A stretch of DNA of 64,000 nucleotides from Pisaster brevispinus (GCA_023634235.1 JAMKCF010000004.1:8966702-9030701), one strand, 5' to 3'. Positions 1 through 11,744 are shown, counted from the first letter of the stretch. Notes: generated by a model not told the origin, from the letters alone. Numbers and translations are program-made.

Positions 1-360
1 CAAAGGGCACTTCCATTGGCAAATCTTAAAGTCTAAAGGGAAACTACTGAAGGGGCACCAAGACCAAGACCAGGGTAACAGAGACAGGGTGACTTCCATA
101 AATTCCCGGCCTGGTTTCAAGGGTGAGAATCAGTGCTGACCAAACAAAGGCCTGACACTAAGCTCTGAAGTTTGAAGGCATGTTGAGACTCCAAACATCC
201 TTCACAAAGTTTTGTTGCTTTCCATTGTTAAATATTGAATTTTTTCCCTAATTGTTGTTTTGCTTTCTTTTTACTGGATATATGTGTTGTTTTGTGTACA
301 TTGTCTGCTTCTCTTTGCCTTGAACGTCTCTTTAGATTGATTTGCCTTGTTACAAATGCC
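1..360. other. Gene-free stretch, dispersed repeat remnant
   Basis: No coding exon is visible. The first 150 bases (phrases such as 'gggcacttccattgg' and 'ggcctggtttcaa') resemble text near 48950-49030 and 56575-56620, which share 'ggcaaggccatttcc' and '(c/g)cccttccattgg', so this is probably one end of a dispersed repeat. The rest is AT-rich sequence without recognisable signals. Confidence 0.4.
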
Positions 361-1500
361 TATTATTATTAGCTGTTCCGACTAAGCAGTCGGAACAGCT
401 ATTGTTTTCGTCAAGATTTTTCAAAACGTTTTACAAACGTTGTTAAAAGTTTCCACCAAAACGCCATAGGTTTAATACACGATTTTTCTTTATTCGTAAT
501 CTTAGAAACAGTAGATATGACAGACTTGAGTCCTGTATTGAATTGAAGCTTAGTACATGAAGTTATCACTAAATGTTATACTGTTCAATTTCTTAATCAA
601 TTAGCTGAGTTATAATGACATGAATATTTAATTAGGCAATCTTGTTACCACCATATCTCCCAAAATAAACGTCCGATTTTCAAATTTTCTTCAGATGTTG
701 ACTCTCTGGGTATTGAAGTTGTGCACAATGAAGTAGTTTTATATGTCACGTCATCTTGAAATTATTTTTATTAAATATATACAGTTATTATATAATTAAT
801 AAAATCACTCTAACCGTGTTGAAGATCCGATGGCACCGCGGTTTACCGTGTTTCTTACCAAGCCAGTGATCTGTGGTTCGAACTCCCGGGAATCTCGACG
901 AGATCAATATATTGATGCATACATTTTACATTTTTTTTACAATAAGAAATATGTACCTACATTAAAACGAACAGTACTACATATTCTTTTTTTCCAAATT
1001 TTGGCTCATGAGAACTTCTTTCCTGGAAAATAAAACGATCCTGATTTTGTCCTCGCTCGGCATGATCTTTGGTGTACGTTCTACTATGGAGGAGGTTCTA
1101 CATGGTTCTACGATTACGAAGCACGTATATAAGCACTACCTCCATGCTCCATGTACAGTATGGTTATATAGCATAGGCGACAACAACTTGTTCGCGAGTA
1201 GCGCTACTTTTGCAGTTTTTCGCTTTATGTATGTTGTCAATCACCACAAAGTCCCAGCCTTTTCTTTCTAAAACTTATCACTGAAGACAAACCCATGTGG
1301 AACATAAAAACTTGTTTCTTTACTTATTAATTTGGCTTCGATCTAGGCATCATTACTCCGCATGAGTAAAAGTGGACCGTGCATGGACGAATACACCTGC
1401 CTGAGATTTGGAAGTTTACACGGCATACACATTTTATAAATGACCATCGAAATGGTAGGCCTACTATCAATGTACATGTGTCTTGTGGTGAATCATGATG
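361..1500. repeat. Hairpin-headed dispersed repeat and AT-rich spacer
   Basis: A perfect 13-bp stem with a 4-base loop (AGCTGTTCCGACT / AGTCGGAACAGCT, about 370-399) follows a TTATTATTAG run. About 250 bases later comes text like 'ccatatctcccaaaataaacgtccgattttc', related to the 'accatatctcaag...ccgatttt' units at 4068-4905 and to 4020-4060. This looks like one repeat family with a hairpin head. Short open frames between 830 and 1271 have no protein-like features and are not called. Confidence 0.4.
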
Positions 1501-1539
1501 ATGTAGTGTTAAGTGTAATTAAGAAACTTCACAATCTTT

Positions 1540-1905
1540 ATCAACAAGCGTAATGGTTACGAATGAGTGAAATCGTTACTAAGGTGAAATGGTTACAAAT
1601 GACCAAAGATGATTCAGAGTAAGCGAATGATTTCCGAATAAGCGACATAATTAAGATTAAGCGAACTGATTCCAATTCAGCGAAATGATTGTGAGTACGC
1701 GAATTGATTCATTCACATTTTATTAATGAAAAATTGAAATGGTACTATCATTCATGTGTCTTGTGGTGAAACATTGAATGATGTACTGTTGAGTGTATTT
1801 AACTTTACAAATCTACATCAACAAGCATCTGGTTATGAATGAGCGAAACTGTAACGAATAAGCGAAATGGTTACGAATCAGCAAAAGTATTCAGAATGAG
1901 CGAAG
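1540..1905. repeat. Degenerate short tandem repeat (~20 bp, 'aagcgaaatgattacgaat')
   Basis: Phrases of the form 'gaataagcgaaatggttac' recur with changes about every 20 bases between 1553 and 1720 and again between 1838 and 1905. Between them lies a near-duplicate of the sequence 'tcatgtgtcttgtggtgaa' (about 1475 and 1752), so a larger unit of about 280 bp is itself duplicated. No gene is visible. Confidence 0.5.
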
Positions 1906-1914
1906 TGATTCTAT

Positions 1915-3230
1915 TGATATACATGGCTCTGCTTACCATAAGGGAAGAATCGGCGCTTACCGATGCAGGGAATTCTGCGCTTACGTTAAGTGTATTTTAC
2001 AGCTTAGCAGGGAACGTTTGCTTGAGCGTGTGCATATCCTCAACGCTAGTTTGCATTCTTATAGCTTTAAAGCTAGCGCAGATATTTGGCGCTAGCACAG
2101 TAAGCGGAGAAAGGTGATCGTCAGCACAGAATTTTGCGGATAAACTGGGCCCTATATACGTTGGGTTTACTTTGCCTTATAAATACGTCAGCTCGGTTCA
2201 TACTTCCTGCTAATGCGAATGCGATGAATTTTGACGTCACAAATTCGCAACAAATAATTTGCTTCAGTTGACTTGTGCTCAACTCCTGCGAAACTTTTGC
2301 TGCGAAAACAGCACCTTGACTTGAAAATTTGATTCGCATTCGCAGGAAGTATGAACCGTGCTCTACCTGTTTGGTGAACCAGTTGTGTCACTTACTGCTA
2401 TTCACAACAACATAATTAATATTGTGCTTGCGGCACAAATTGCCACAATGCATCTTGAGAATCAAAAATTCGTCGCGACAAGTGCCATAGTTGGGTTTGA
2501 GGTGCGAATAGTCGAGTAGTAAATTTCCCTAGTCACCCAGGCCTACCATGAAGGGAACTTGCTTCACATGAAAAATCCTGTGCAAATAGGTCCAATGTCA
2601 TGGCTCTGCTCTGGAAGCAAAGATCCAGCGCTTGAATTCTGCGCTTTCATAAAGCGTATTACAAAGCTTAGCAGGGATTTCTTTTGCTTGTGTGCTTCTA
2701 AGCTAGCATATTATATTCCGCGCTTGCACAGTAAGCGGATAATGGTGATCGTAAGCGCAGTTTGGTGGTAATCAGAGTCATGAAATTTGGCCCTGTTCTG
2801 TGTAAGTGGGTTTGGTTAGGCCTACCCTTCAAACTTGTGAAATTTCTTGTTGTGTACAAATTAATCTTGTGAAACTGGCCCAATTTCATGACTCTGTTTC
2901 ACCGTAAGCAAAGAATTGACACTTCAGAAGCGCGTAAATTGTGCGCTTACATAAAGCATATTTCACAGCTTAGCAGGGATATTTTTGCTTGTGCGCGGGG
3001 AAACTTATCATATGTATTCTTTGCTCTGAAGCCTGCGCAGATATTTCAGCGCTTGCACAGTAAGCGGAAAATGGTGATTGTATGCGCAGAGTTTGGTAGA
3101 AAGCAGAGCCATAGTAAAGCTGATGGACCATGTTCTAAAGTGGGTTTAGTTTGCTTCACTAATTTGGTAAATTCCTTGTTGATAGGGGGCCTATATGAGG
3201 GGAAGTTATAGCTTGACATTATGCATAAAT
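1915..3230. repeat. Three divergent copies of a GCTTAGC/GCGCTTAC-rich repeat
   Basis: Blocks beginning near 1920, 2598 and 2888 share the order 'catggctctgc', 'attctgcgcttac', 'cagcttagcaggga', 'gcttgtgcg' and 'cagtaagcggataatggtgatcg'. They resemble expanded internal parts of the foldback family seen complete at 25640-25830 ('gcttagc', 'gggcccaatttcat'). Between the first two blocks, 2193-2355 holds an imperfect inverted repeat ('ttcatacttcctgctaatgcga' against 'tcgcattcgcaggaagtatgaa'). The open frames here are by-products. Confidence 0.5.
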
Positions 3231-4063
3231 CTTGCATATTGAATTGAAATGTCTCCTAAGAGCGCCCCCTATCGTCAGGAGTAGGAGAGGTATGTACAAT
3301 TACAAAATTATGAGAGTTGTAAATACAATTTGTGTTTTTAAACATGTATTATTTCACTAAGAGTTATTCCAGTCCATCAAAACTAATCAAGGTACAACTT
3401 ATTTACAAGATAATTAACGACTTAATGAGAAATCGGATCCAATGGCTAGCTGGCAAATTGTGCCGTGATTGCGCAATTACGGCTACGTGTAAGACTGCCT
3501 TGAAATTGGAATCCTAATTTCGTTTGAAGGCATTGGATTGGGTTAAGTTGCATACCATAATTAAAATCTTAGCGTAATGGGTACAACGTAGTACTTCATA
3601 AACTGGATGCAGTCACTTTCATGGCATTGCTACACCATTATTGCAATACAGTGTTGACCTTTATGGGTGGGTGAGGACTTACTTGACGGGAGTCTACGAC
3701 GTTGTCGTGAAGTTGGCATCTTTTTATTTGTTTTCTAACCGCGTTCAGGACCCATTACTTTGTACATGTACATTACTTTGTACATGTACAAAGTAATAAC
3801 CCATTGGATTTGTACACAACCAATAGGCCTACATTAGATTCCTACGTAGGTTTATGGTTTTCGTTAAAACGAACGAACGTTTTAATAGGGTTTTTAGAAA
3901 AAGGCACTGCATTGGGATGTTACATACATAGAGTCTTATTATATAGCTCTATGGTTACATACCATCGTGTACCTTATCAAATTTATTGGTATGAAAACAC
4001 ATTTTTGTTACTGTGACGTCATCAGGTGTCAAATTACGGTAAAAAGCCTTAATGAGTTTTTCT
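3231..4063. other. Gene-free spacer with a short palindrome
   Basis: No exon signal is seen. At about 3762-3797 'cattactttgtacatgtac' is followed by 'aaagtaata', giving a tandem and palindromic block centred on TGTACA. The last part (4015-4063) runs into the tandem array that follows. Confidence 0.35.
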
Positions 4064-4905
4064 TTGCAACACCATATCTCAAGAAGTATACAGCCGATTT
4101 CAAATCTTTTTTCAGTAATAGACTCCTTAGGCTTAGGAGATTAGCCTTAGATAGCCCTGACCCAGAGTTGACCTTTACTTCCGGGTCAACCGGAAGTGGA
4201 ACCATATCTCAAGAGTTACACAACCGATTTTAATTTTTTCTTCAGTTATAGACTCCTTAGGCATTATTTTTATTTTTGAAAAACCGTGACCCCATGTTGA
4301 CCTCTTCTTTCGGGTCAACCGGAAGTGGGACCATTTCTCGAGAACTACACAACCGATTTTCAAACTTTTTTTATTTTTAGACTCCTTAGGCAGTAAATAA
4401 TAACTTTGAACAACCGTGACCCAATGTTGACCTCTACTTCCGGGTCAACCGACTATATCTCAAGAACTACACAACCGATTTTCAAACTTTTTCAGTTATA
4501 GACTCCTTGGGCTTTAAAGATTAGTTTTAAATAACTTTGACCCCATGTTGACCTTTACTTCCGGGTCAACCGGAAGTGGAACCATATCTCAAAAAGTACA
4601 CAGCCAATGTTCAAACTTGTTTTCAATTATAGACTCTTAGGCATTAAATATTAACTTTGAAAAACCGTGACCCCATGTTGACCTCTACTTCTGGGTCAAC
4701 CGGAAATGGGACCATATCTCAAAATCTACACAACCGATTTTCAAACTTTTTCAGTTATAGACTCCTTGGACATTGCAGATTAGCCTTTGGTAGCCCTGAC
4801 CCCATGTTGACCTTTACTTACGGGTCAACCAGAAGTGGGACCATATATCAAGAGCTACACAACATTTTTCAAACCTTTTTTTCAGTTATAGATTTCTTGG
4901 GCAAT
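4064..4905 (+). repeat. Tandem array, ~130-bp unit, six copies
   Basis: The block 'ccatgttgacctctacttccgggtcaacc' recurs at about 4180, 4310, 4440, 4561, 4690 and 4820. Each is followed by 'ggaagtggaaccatatctcaag', 'ctacacaaccgattttcaaac' and 'agttatagactccttaggc'. Spacing is roughly 120-131 bp and the copies differ at many positions. Open frames through it come from the repeat and are not genes. Confidence 0.8.
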
Positions 4906-5131
4906 GAAGCACATAATCCAGGCAAAACAACACGGAACAGCTTCGTGTTTGTTCACAAACACCTAATGTCTAGTTGTTATTATTACTGATCAAAGAGCAT
5001 CTTCACCCTTCTTTTATCTGAAGAGAGTATCTTCATTTTTCATACTAAAATATGTTATACCATTGGAAGACAACAGCCGTGACAGTATTCAGTAATTTTT
5101 CAAAATGTGCACAAAAACACTACATGCATGT

Positions 5132-5395
5132 GTGGCGTGTGGCCGAGCGGTCAAGTGCACTGGACTCAAGCTCTGGTGTTTCTGATCAGGGTGTTGACAC
5201 TTGTGTCCTTGAGAAAGACACTTTTAAGGCCAGAGCAATAATGGTTAAAACCATTATTACTTTGTTCTTCCGATGGGATGTACAGCAGTAGGTCCTGTGT
5301 GTTGTGTAATGCATGCAAAAAAACCTAGTTACACTTATCAAGAAAAGAAGGGGTTTGCCACGGTGCTTCTGGCAGTGGCTGCTGAATGCTACCTC
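5132..5395 (+). mobile_element. tRNA(Leu)-like SINE in duplication copy A
   Basis: The head reads 'gtggccgagcggtcaagtgc' then 'ctggactcaagctctgg', as in a tRNA-Leu D-arm and anticodon arm (box A-like). It is followed by the family phrases 'cacttgtgtccttgag', 'gatgggatgtacagcagtaggtcctgtg' and 'cttctggcagtggctgctgaatg'. The box-B segment is shortened relative to copy B. The same family occurs at 19302 (+), 20208 (-), 28078 (-), 39640 (-) and 46168 (+). Confidence 0.75.
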
Positions 5396-5475
5396 GGAAA
5401 TGCTACCTCAATGGGTCTTATAATTCAAAATATAGCTCTGCTTATCCTGTTGACAAACAAATAATGGGTGCTTGG

Positions 5476-6075
5476 ATGATATATAAATAATCTTAAATGG
5501 GATAATCTAACACAATGTGAAGCAGGAAAAGCTACCAAGGTCATGAACTTCATCAACAGAAACTTCAGCTCCACTACCTTGACTGTGTAAGGGCACCTGT
5601 ATAAAACATTGGTTAGAGACCACATCTCCAGGATGAAAATTATCTGGAAAGGGTAAAAAGGCAAGCGGCAAGGTTCAACAAGGTCAACTAGGTACAAGAA
5701 GCAAGCAATTGTCTCAGCCATGATCAAAGAACTTAGACAGCTTTCCATCATGAGAAAAAAGACAGCACTCTCGCCTCACCATATAAAATATTGAACAACC
5801 AGCTGGTATAAATAACTGGAATTTTACATCACACACAAGCCAACTAGACCAAGTCAAACCCACAACAAGCAATTCATGTCAAAAGCAATGAAAATCACCG
5901 ATATAATGAAACAGTCTTTTTACTCCACGGACATTGGTACATGGAACAAACTACGCCCAAGCACAGTTCACGCTAAATCTGTACCAACATTTCAAACACG
6001 CTTAAAAACAGTAGAAGCGGACTGCTCGGATCAAACCTCCAGTTTATGCACCCCAGGTTATGAGAAGTACTAAGA
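5476..6075 (+). mobile_element. Decayed non-LTR retrotransposon fragment (RT C-terminal end)
   Basis: Conceptual translation, with stops and frame changes, reads like the end of a CR1/jockey-type reverse-transcriptase ORF: KATKVMNFINRNF, then LYKTLVRDHIS, then a segment ending NKLRPSTVHAKSVPTFQTRL. This follows the usual order 'finRNl...yktLVR...W..KvQrraarf...WN.LP...v...s...F...L'. It is interrupted several times and cannot be functional. The corresponding copy-B fragment is 19636-19925, where the last ~340 bases are missing. Confidence 0.7.
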
Positions 6076-6520
6076 AGTTTATATACCAAGTACAAGGTGC
6101 AACGCCAAGCAATCCAATTTAAACAAAAACAATCACTCGTACTGGTGCATTTGTTCCATAGAAGTATGGCGATGTATATGTGAAATTGAACTTGATTGGA
6201 CTCTGTATATGTCTTACTCGTATTAATTCTGGGAACTTTTGGGAACCTGGTATTACTAGTTTAACATGTGAGAGAAACAAAATTATGTTTGAATATGTGC
6301 GAGGCGTACACACACAGTCTGTTGCATATTTGACCCTGACCCTGACCCTATATACTCGACTAAAAAAATTGAACCGGTTTTTGGCAAAGAGCGCAAACGC
6401 CTCTTTAGTGGAGAAACAATTAACAATGAAACCTAATACAGGGCTCATTACGTATAAGGAAAATTTTGATACAAAGAACAAAAAAATTCTTAAAATCTCA
6501 ACATATCATCCTGTTATAAC

Positions 6521-8445
6521 TTAGTTTTCTTTACCTTTTTTTTTGCGTTTCTTTGTACCACCCGACAATCCTGGGACTATGCTGAGCTCAAGGTTGGTGT
6601 CTTGCCCAATGTCCTGGTCTTCCAAAGTTAAGTCATCACGCAACTGTTCAAGAAACAGCAAAACATAAAATTATCTGATGCCAGCCTTGGTTTCAGGATA
6701 AATTAGCTTGAGTAGCCTAAACAAGATGGCGTCTATAAATAATTAGTTGTACTATACATCTTTTCCAATAATGAACCACTCATGGCTCTTCCCCAAAAAC
6801 ATTTTGAGGCCAATATCACAAAAAATGTATTGGGTGCAATGTGTAGTACACTCTGCTTAAATGTTACACAATGCATCAATAAACACAGGACTTGAATTTC
6901 GGGTAAAATTCCACAAGACTACGTGGCTTGTAGCTCAAATGTTTACTGGATCACAATTTATTTTGCAAGACCAGAATTTTCACAAGAAAAAGCATCTGAA
7001 TGTTTAGTTTAACATGTAAATTGTTCTTATTTGGACAAGCACTCTGAGAAGATTTATCTCGTTTGTCTTATGGCTTAGTATATTTTGACACTCCATGGAA
7101 TTGTATTTACCCATGCAGACTCCAAGTCAACATTTGAACATAATTTCTTTCCGTTTAAAATTAATTTCACAGTTAGGTATTATTATTCAATTGAAAAACA
7201 CAAGACTACTGGACTTGTTCGGTCACAAGTTTACTGGCCTGGGGCTAAAATCACTGGCCTCAGGCCTGTGGTCCAGTCTCAAATTTGAGCCCTAAAGCAG
7301 CAGCATTAGTGTTGGTTGATGATTAACATGGAATTCACATAACAAAATTGTCTTACAATTACTTAATATGATGAAACGACTAGTACAATACTATACAAGC
7401 TATCCATAATAAGAGCTCAGAGACTGTGTGTATTGCTAAATCAATGTTTCTTTGTACAAACGGTACACTCAAAGGAAAATGATACCAGCAATTCTGATCA
7501 AATAATCCCAGCAGGCTTGAAGGGAAAAATGGAAGACTCTGACGCAACTGGTTAATGGGGCTCAATACATACCACAATACCCTTCAAGGTGGCAAGTCGC
7601 TGTCTCTCTGGTTGGAATCCCAGTTGATCTTGGAGTTTTTCTTTCAAGGTGAAGATGGTGGTCGAAGGATGTTGCTGAAGACAAATGGGTGCCTTCCCAC
7701 ATGTGTTAATGAAGATTTTGATAAGACGTCTTTCATCGATTTTACTGTAAGGGAAACAATTGTGAATAATTGTGCTAATAGTTCAACACGAGATGAAATT
7801 ATTCCTCAAAAGGAGCTTTTGCAACAAACTACTTCCGTATTTTTCTCTCTGGAGCGATCAGGTCTGAACTGGTAAATAAGCCATCCTGATGAATGTATCA
7901 CTTCCAGAAAGTGACTCAACTATTCCACTTATCAAACCTAGTTGTATCACCTTGTGGAAGTGTTCTGGACAAACTCACTCGTTTGTATCAAAATTTGGAC
8001 AAAAAACAGAACTAACAAACCAGTAGAGCTGGGGCAAAATCAAACACTGTATGGCAACTCAACACCCAAACTGCTGGACTCTGATATGGTGGCAAGCCTG
8101 ATCCTATGTAAAGCATTTAACTGTTTACTGATGCAGTCCTCAGTCTAACAAAATTAAACAAACCATGCTGAAAAAGTTTGATGGGTATGTGGTGATCAAG
8201 GTTAAGGGTTTTGTAGTACAAAATTTATCCAATATCCAAAAAAAGTATTACCCGCTGTTGAATTTTGATGAATTTAGAACAAACTATTTGTACCTGCAAC
8301 AAGGATCTTTCAGCATCTCCACCGTTTTTGTCTGTGAATGATGCATCATCTCCTTCTTGGTGTCTTCTTCTTCTGCGACTGCAGGTGAGACGGACGAGAT
8401 GAGAGCCATATTTGTCGTCTGATTGTTCTTCTTGTTGAAAGCCAT
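6521..8445 (-). CDS. Ubiquitin-like domain protein, copy A (3 exons, 148 aa)
   Basis: Exons, in transcription order, are 8445-8294, 7744-7573 and 6643-6521. All introns have GT/AG ends; phases are 2 then 0. The ATG at 8445 sits in a good context (AAAGATGG). The product has an acidic/Ser-Thr-rich N-terminal ~50 residues (MAFNKKNNQTTNMALI...). A ubiquitin fold follows at about 59-137: IKIFI strand, TIFTLKEKLQDQLG helix, PERQRLATLKG (compare Pro-Asp-Gln-Gln-Arg-Leu in ubiquitin), LTLEDQDIG, then LELSIVPGL. The domain ends in Gly136-Gly137 followed by an 11-residue basic tail (TKKRKKKGKEN). If the tail were removed a diglycine end would be exposed, as in ubiquitin-like modifier precursors; otherwise this is a non-conjugated UBL with a nuclear-type basic tail. 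I do not recognise the orthologue. A near-identical paralogue lies at 20809-22460. Confidence 0.75.
7128..7420. repeat. Block present in copy A, absent from copy B; dispersed repeat
   Basis: Phrases 'aacacaagactactggacttg', 'aagtttactggcctgggg' and 'ctggcctcaggcctgtggtccag' recur near 55770-55860 and, on the other strand, near 55990-56090. This is therefore part of a dispersed repeat ('cacaagactgcagggcttgtagctcaaaatgttt' family). The junction in copy B joins 'ccaagtca' to 'gagactg'; both break points in copy A share TCA. Confidence 0.6.
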
Positions 8446-8789
8446 CTTTGCCCTGGAGTCGAAGCAGATGCAGTGGTTTTATCTTTCAGACCAATCAGGG
8501 TCATCCAAGTCCTTCAAATTCTGTAGCTATGTCAATGAGGCCAATGCAAAATTGATTGTTAGCTTCCCAAAAACTGATCTCTGAAAAATGATACAGGACA
8601 TTTTTTATTTCTCGTTATTTATTATTTTCATCCATTCCAAACGTTTCATACAGCAAGTGTTTCTGTTTCCATTTTAGTTAAAGTGGACACTACATTGACT
8701 ATAAATGAGTACATGTACATGGTAGTTCACTTATGGAGGCATTTGCTGGAGACAGGACCAACAACAAATTTGTCTTGTAGACTTTTTCT

Positions 8790-9620
8790 TTAATTTTATT
8801 ACAGATGTACACACTTTTTCGAAAAATAAATCATGAAAATGTTCAATGCGAGTCCCGAGGAGAAATTAACAATCAACTTTCATTGGCCTAAGAATGCTTC
8901 CTTGGAGGTGAAATGAACAATATAATTGGGCTAAAACCAACATAGTTGGGAAAATCCCAACTATAGTAGTTGGGATGATTATATAGTTAGGGTGGAACAC
9001 AGGTGTGATCCAAGAGCTGACACAGGGGCCATGTTAATGTGTCCTTGCTTTATGGTTAATGCAAGGTCCTGCGCTTGATGATGACCCTGTCTGCCATGCT
9101 CAGTAACCCCCTTCTGCCCTCTGACCACAGAAGATAGAGTCTGACATTTGCCTGCAGATGTAGCATGCCATGCATGGTCATCAGTTCTATTGTACTCCAG
9201 TCAGTGACATCTTGATCTTCCTTAGTGCACTCTAGAGTCTAGAATACCCCCACTGTACCTCATCAAAGACACAGCCCACAATTAGAATGGTACACAATTT
9301 AGGACAATAGCGCTTTCTACGGGCATCTCAAAGCGCTTTTTATAATTTATTTTCAGACAGGTTTTTGAGGCTATTGAATTATAAACAAATTTATGTAACC
9401 CCTTATTTTTGTAAGGATTTACAACTCATACAAGGTGCTGTGGCACTCGATCATTCTCACTCAGTAAAATTAAGATTTTGTAATCAATAATCACGTCACG
9501 ACTCAAAAACATGAACTATATATTTAAACATGGATGATGGATTGCAACTATTTTCTTAAATCATAACGGAACAGTTCGTCAATCAGTACTAATCATTTAG
9601 TAATACGTAACATAGTTACT
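8790..9620. other. Gene-free segment specific to copy A
   Basis: No exon is recognised. It holds a short hairpin of 'cccaactat' / 'atagtagttggg' around 8940-8975. The homology to copy B stops at about 8790 and resumes at 9621, so this ~830-bp piece and the ~826-bp piece at 22806-23632 are unrelated fillers of similar length. Confidence 0.45.
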
Positions 9621-10069
9621 AAAATGTTATTGAATGGGAGTGGCAAAATTATTGCACTTTTTGTTCAATAACCTGCGCACAAACAAAATACGATTGCCCG
9701 TGCAACGTTGGAACTTGCCCAGGGCAAGTTAAAAATGTGCGCACAAGTTTGAAGTTTGCGCAAAATACAATTTGGTTTCTACTTCCTGGTAAAATTAAAA
9801 TATAAAACATAAACACACACGTTTAGTTTGAATTTTTGTCAAACTTCAGTTGAATCTCCACACATAATATGTTGAAACGCTGAAATCGAAGATTTCTCCA
9901 CTTTCACTCCACTTAGGAAGGTTCACAACGCATGAAATGAAAAACGAACTGTCCAAGTTACAGTTTGCCATCGCTGTCAATTGAGGATCGCGTAATACTT
10001 AAAAATATCAACAGAGGGCGATATGCCAAATCGCTGTTTGTGTCACAGCCATTGATCTCTAATTAACTC

Positions 10070-11740
10070 AGCCCAACTAGTGATTGCGTACTTATGGCCG
10101 TTTGCGAATATACTACACAGGTTCCAGATTAAACAGGCAACTACCTAATTTTCATTTGAAATATTTCAAAGTAAAATCATGAAATCTTCAGATTATTCTT
10201 CACAGATATCTTCCTTATATATATCCCAAACCATCATACCTAGGCGCCACCCAATCAATCAACCCACTAATTATTTCAGCCCAACTAAATAAATGTTTGC
10301 ATAATGTGACCCCGTATATGCGAATTTACTATGTACATCTACCCAATTTAGCGCATTGTTCGCCTAAAAAAACGCTCAGGGTGCTTCACAGGGATATAGT
10401 TAAAAGGCCAATTTAAACACAATTTATAACAAAATGTAAAGAAAATCAGTGACCCCACCACCCCACCGATCTAAGCATATTAAAATGCTGTTGTTTTATC
10501 ACAGGAACCAAACACATGGTCGGTTAAAATAATAGGTACTTGAGTAATCAAGAATATTCTAATACATCAATAAAGTTGTAAAAATCACTGCAGTCTACAA
10601 AACACCCCATCCAAAAACTGGCCCAGCCAGTAGCAGAGGCCAAACTATACCCCTCTCTACGAACAAAGTATAAGATTGTGCAAAACCTGGAAGGTATAGC
10701 TATTTAGAACTACATTTTGGTGCGAAATCTTTGTCAATTTTACTAAGTACCGGTGTTGTTTGTTCACTGATGACTTTGTTTTTACTTTGAAAACATTTCA
10801 GATGAAAATTAGGTAGTTGCCCGCTGTTTAATCTAGAACCTTTGAGTAAATTCGCACACTGGCCATAAGTCAATAAGTATGCACTCATTGAATTAGTTGG
10901 GCTGAGATAATTAGTGGATTGATTATTTTGGGGCGCCTAGGTATGATGGTTTGAGATATAAGGAAGAAATCTATAAAAGGAAATCTGAAGTTTACCTGAT
11001 TTTACTTTGAAAACATTTCAAATGAAAATTAGGTTCATGTATATATTAAATTCGTAAACGGGCCACATTATGCAAATATTCAATTAAATGGGCTGAGTTA
11101 ATTATCGCGTCATTTAATTGGGGGCGCCTAGGTGTGATGGTTTGATATATAAGAAAGACATATGTGAAGAAAAGTCTTTAGATTTTAGGATTTTACTTCG
11201 AAAACATTTCAAATAAAAATTAGGTAGTTGCCCTTTTAATCAAAAAATTGTGTAGTAAATTTGCAAACGGGTCACATTATAACAAACCTTAATTAGTTTA
11301 ATTTGGCTTCTATAATTAGTGGGTTAATTAATTGGGGCGCTTAGGTATGATGGTTTCAGGTATAAGGAAGAAATCTGTGGAAAAAAAATCTGATGATTTC
11401 ACTTTGTCACTTTGAAAAGATTTTAAATGGGCATTAGGTTGTTGTATGTAGTAAATTCGCAAACAGGCAATAAGTTTGCAATCATTGCATTAGTTGGGCT
11501 GAGCTAATTAGTGGTAAAATAATTGTGGGCGCCCAGGTTTGAAGGTTTGGGATATAAGGAAGACATCTGCGAGAAGAAATCTGAAGATTTTATGATTTTA
11601 TTTTGAAAACATTTCAAATGCAAATTTGGTTGTTGGCCGTTTAATAGTTTAATGTTGTTGGCTGTTGTATAGTAAATTCGCAAACGGGTCACATTATGCA
11701 AAATTTTAATTAGTTGGGCTGAGGTAATGATGAAGTATTG
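10070..11740. repeat. Tandem array (~200-230 bp units) with head-to-head orientation, copy A
   Basis: Units contain 'cctaggtatgatggtttgggatataaggaag', 'aatctgaagatttcatgattttacttgaaaac', 'atttcaaatgaaaattaggtagttgcc', 'agtaaattcgcaaac' and 'cacattatgcaaat...agttgggctga'. One or two units at 10070-10340 are on the opposite strand to about five at 10700-11740. The copies are divergent. The equivalent array in copy B is 24410-25620. Confidence 0.75.
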
Positions 11741-11744
11741 TATT

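Larger units (their letters stand above)
5052..11740. repeat. Segmental duplication, copy A
   Basis: This stretch is collinear with 19213-25620. Homologous blocks seen by eye are 5052-5740 with 19213-19925, 6280-6460 with 19950-20150, 6490-7127 with 20776-21450, 7420-8790 with 21451-22806, and 9621-11740 with 23633-25620. Both copies are in the same orientation about 13.5-14.2 kb apart. Copy A carries a ubiquitin-like gene (6521-8445). It lacks the SINE and the 208-bp foldback found in copy B, and has about 300 bp (7128-7420) and about 540 bp (5740-6280) that copy B lacks. Positions 8790-9620 have no counterpart at the matching place in copy B. Confidence 0.85.
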
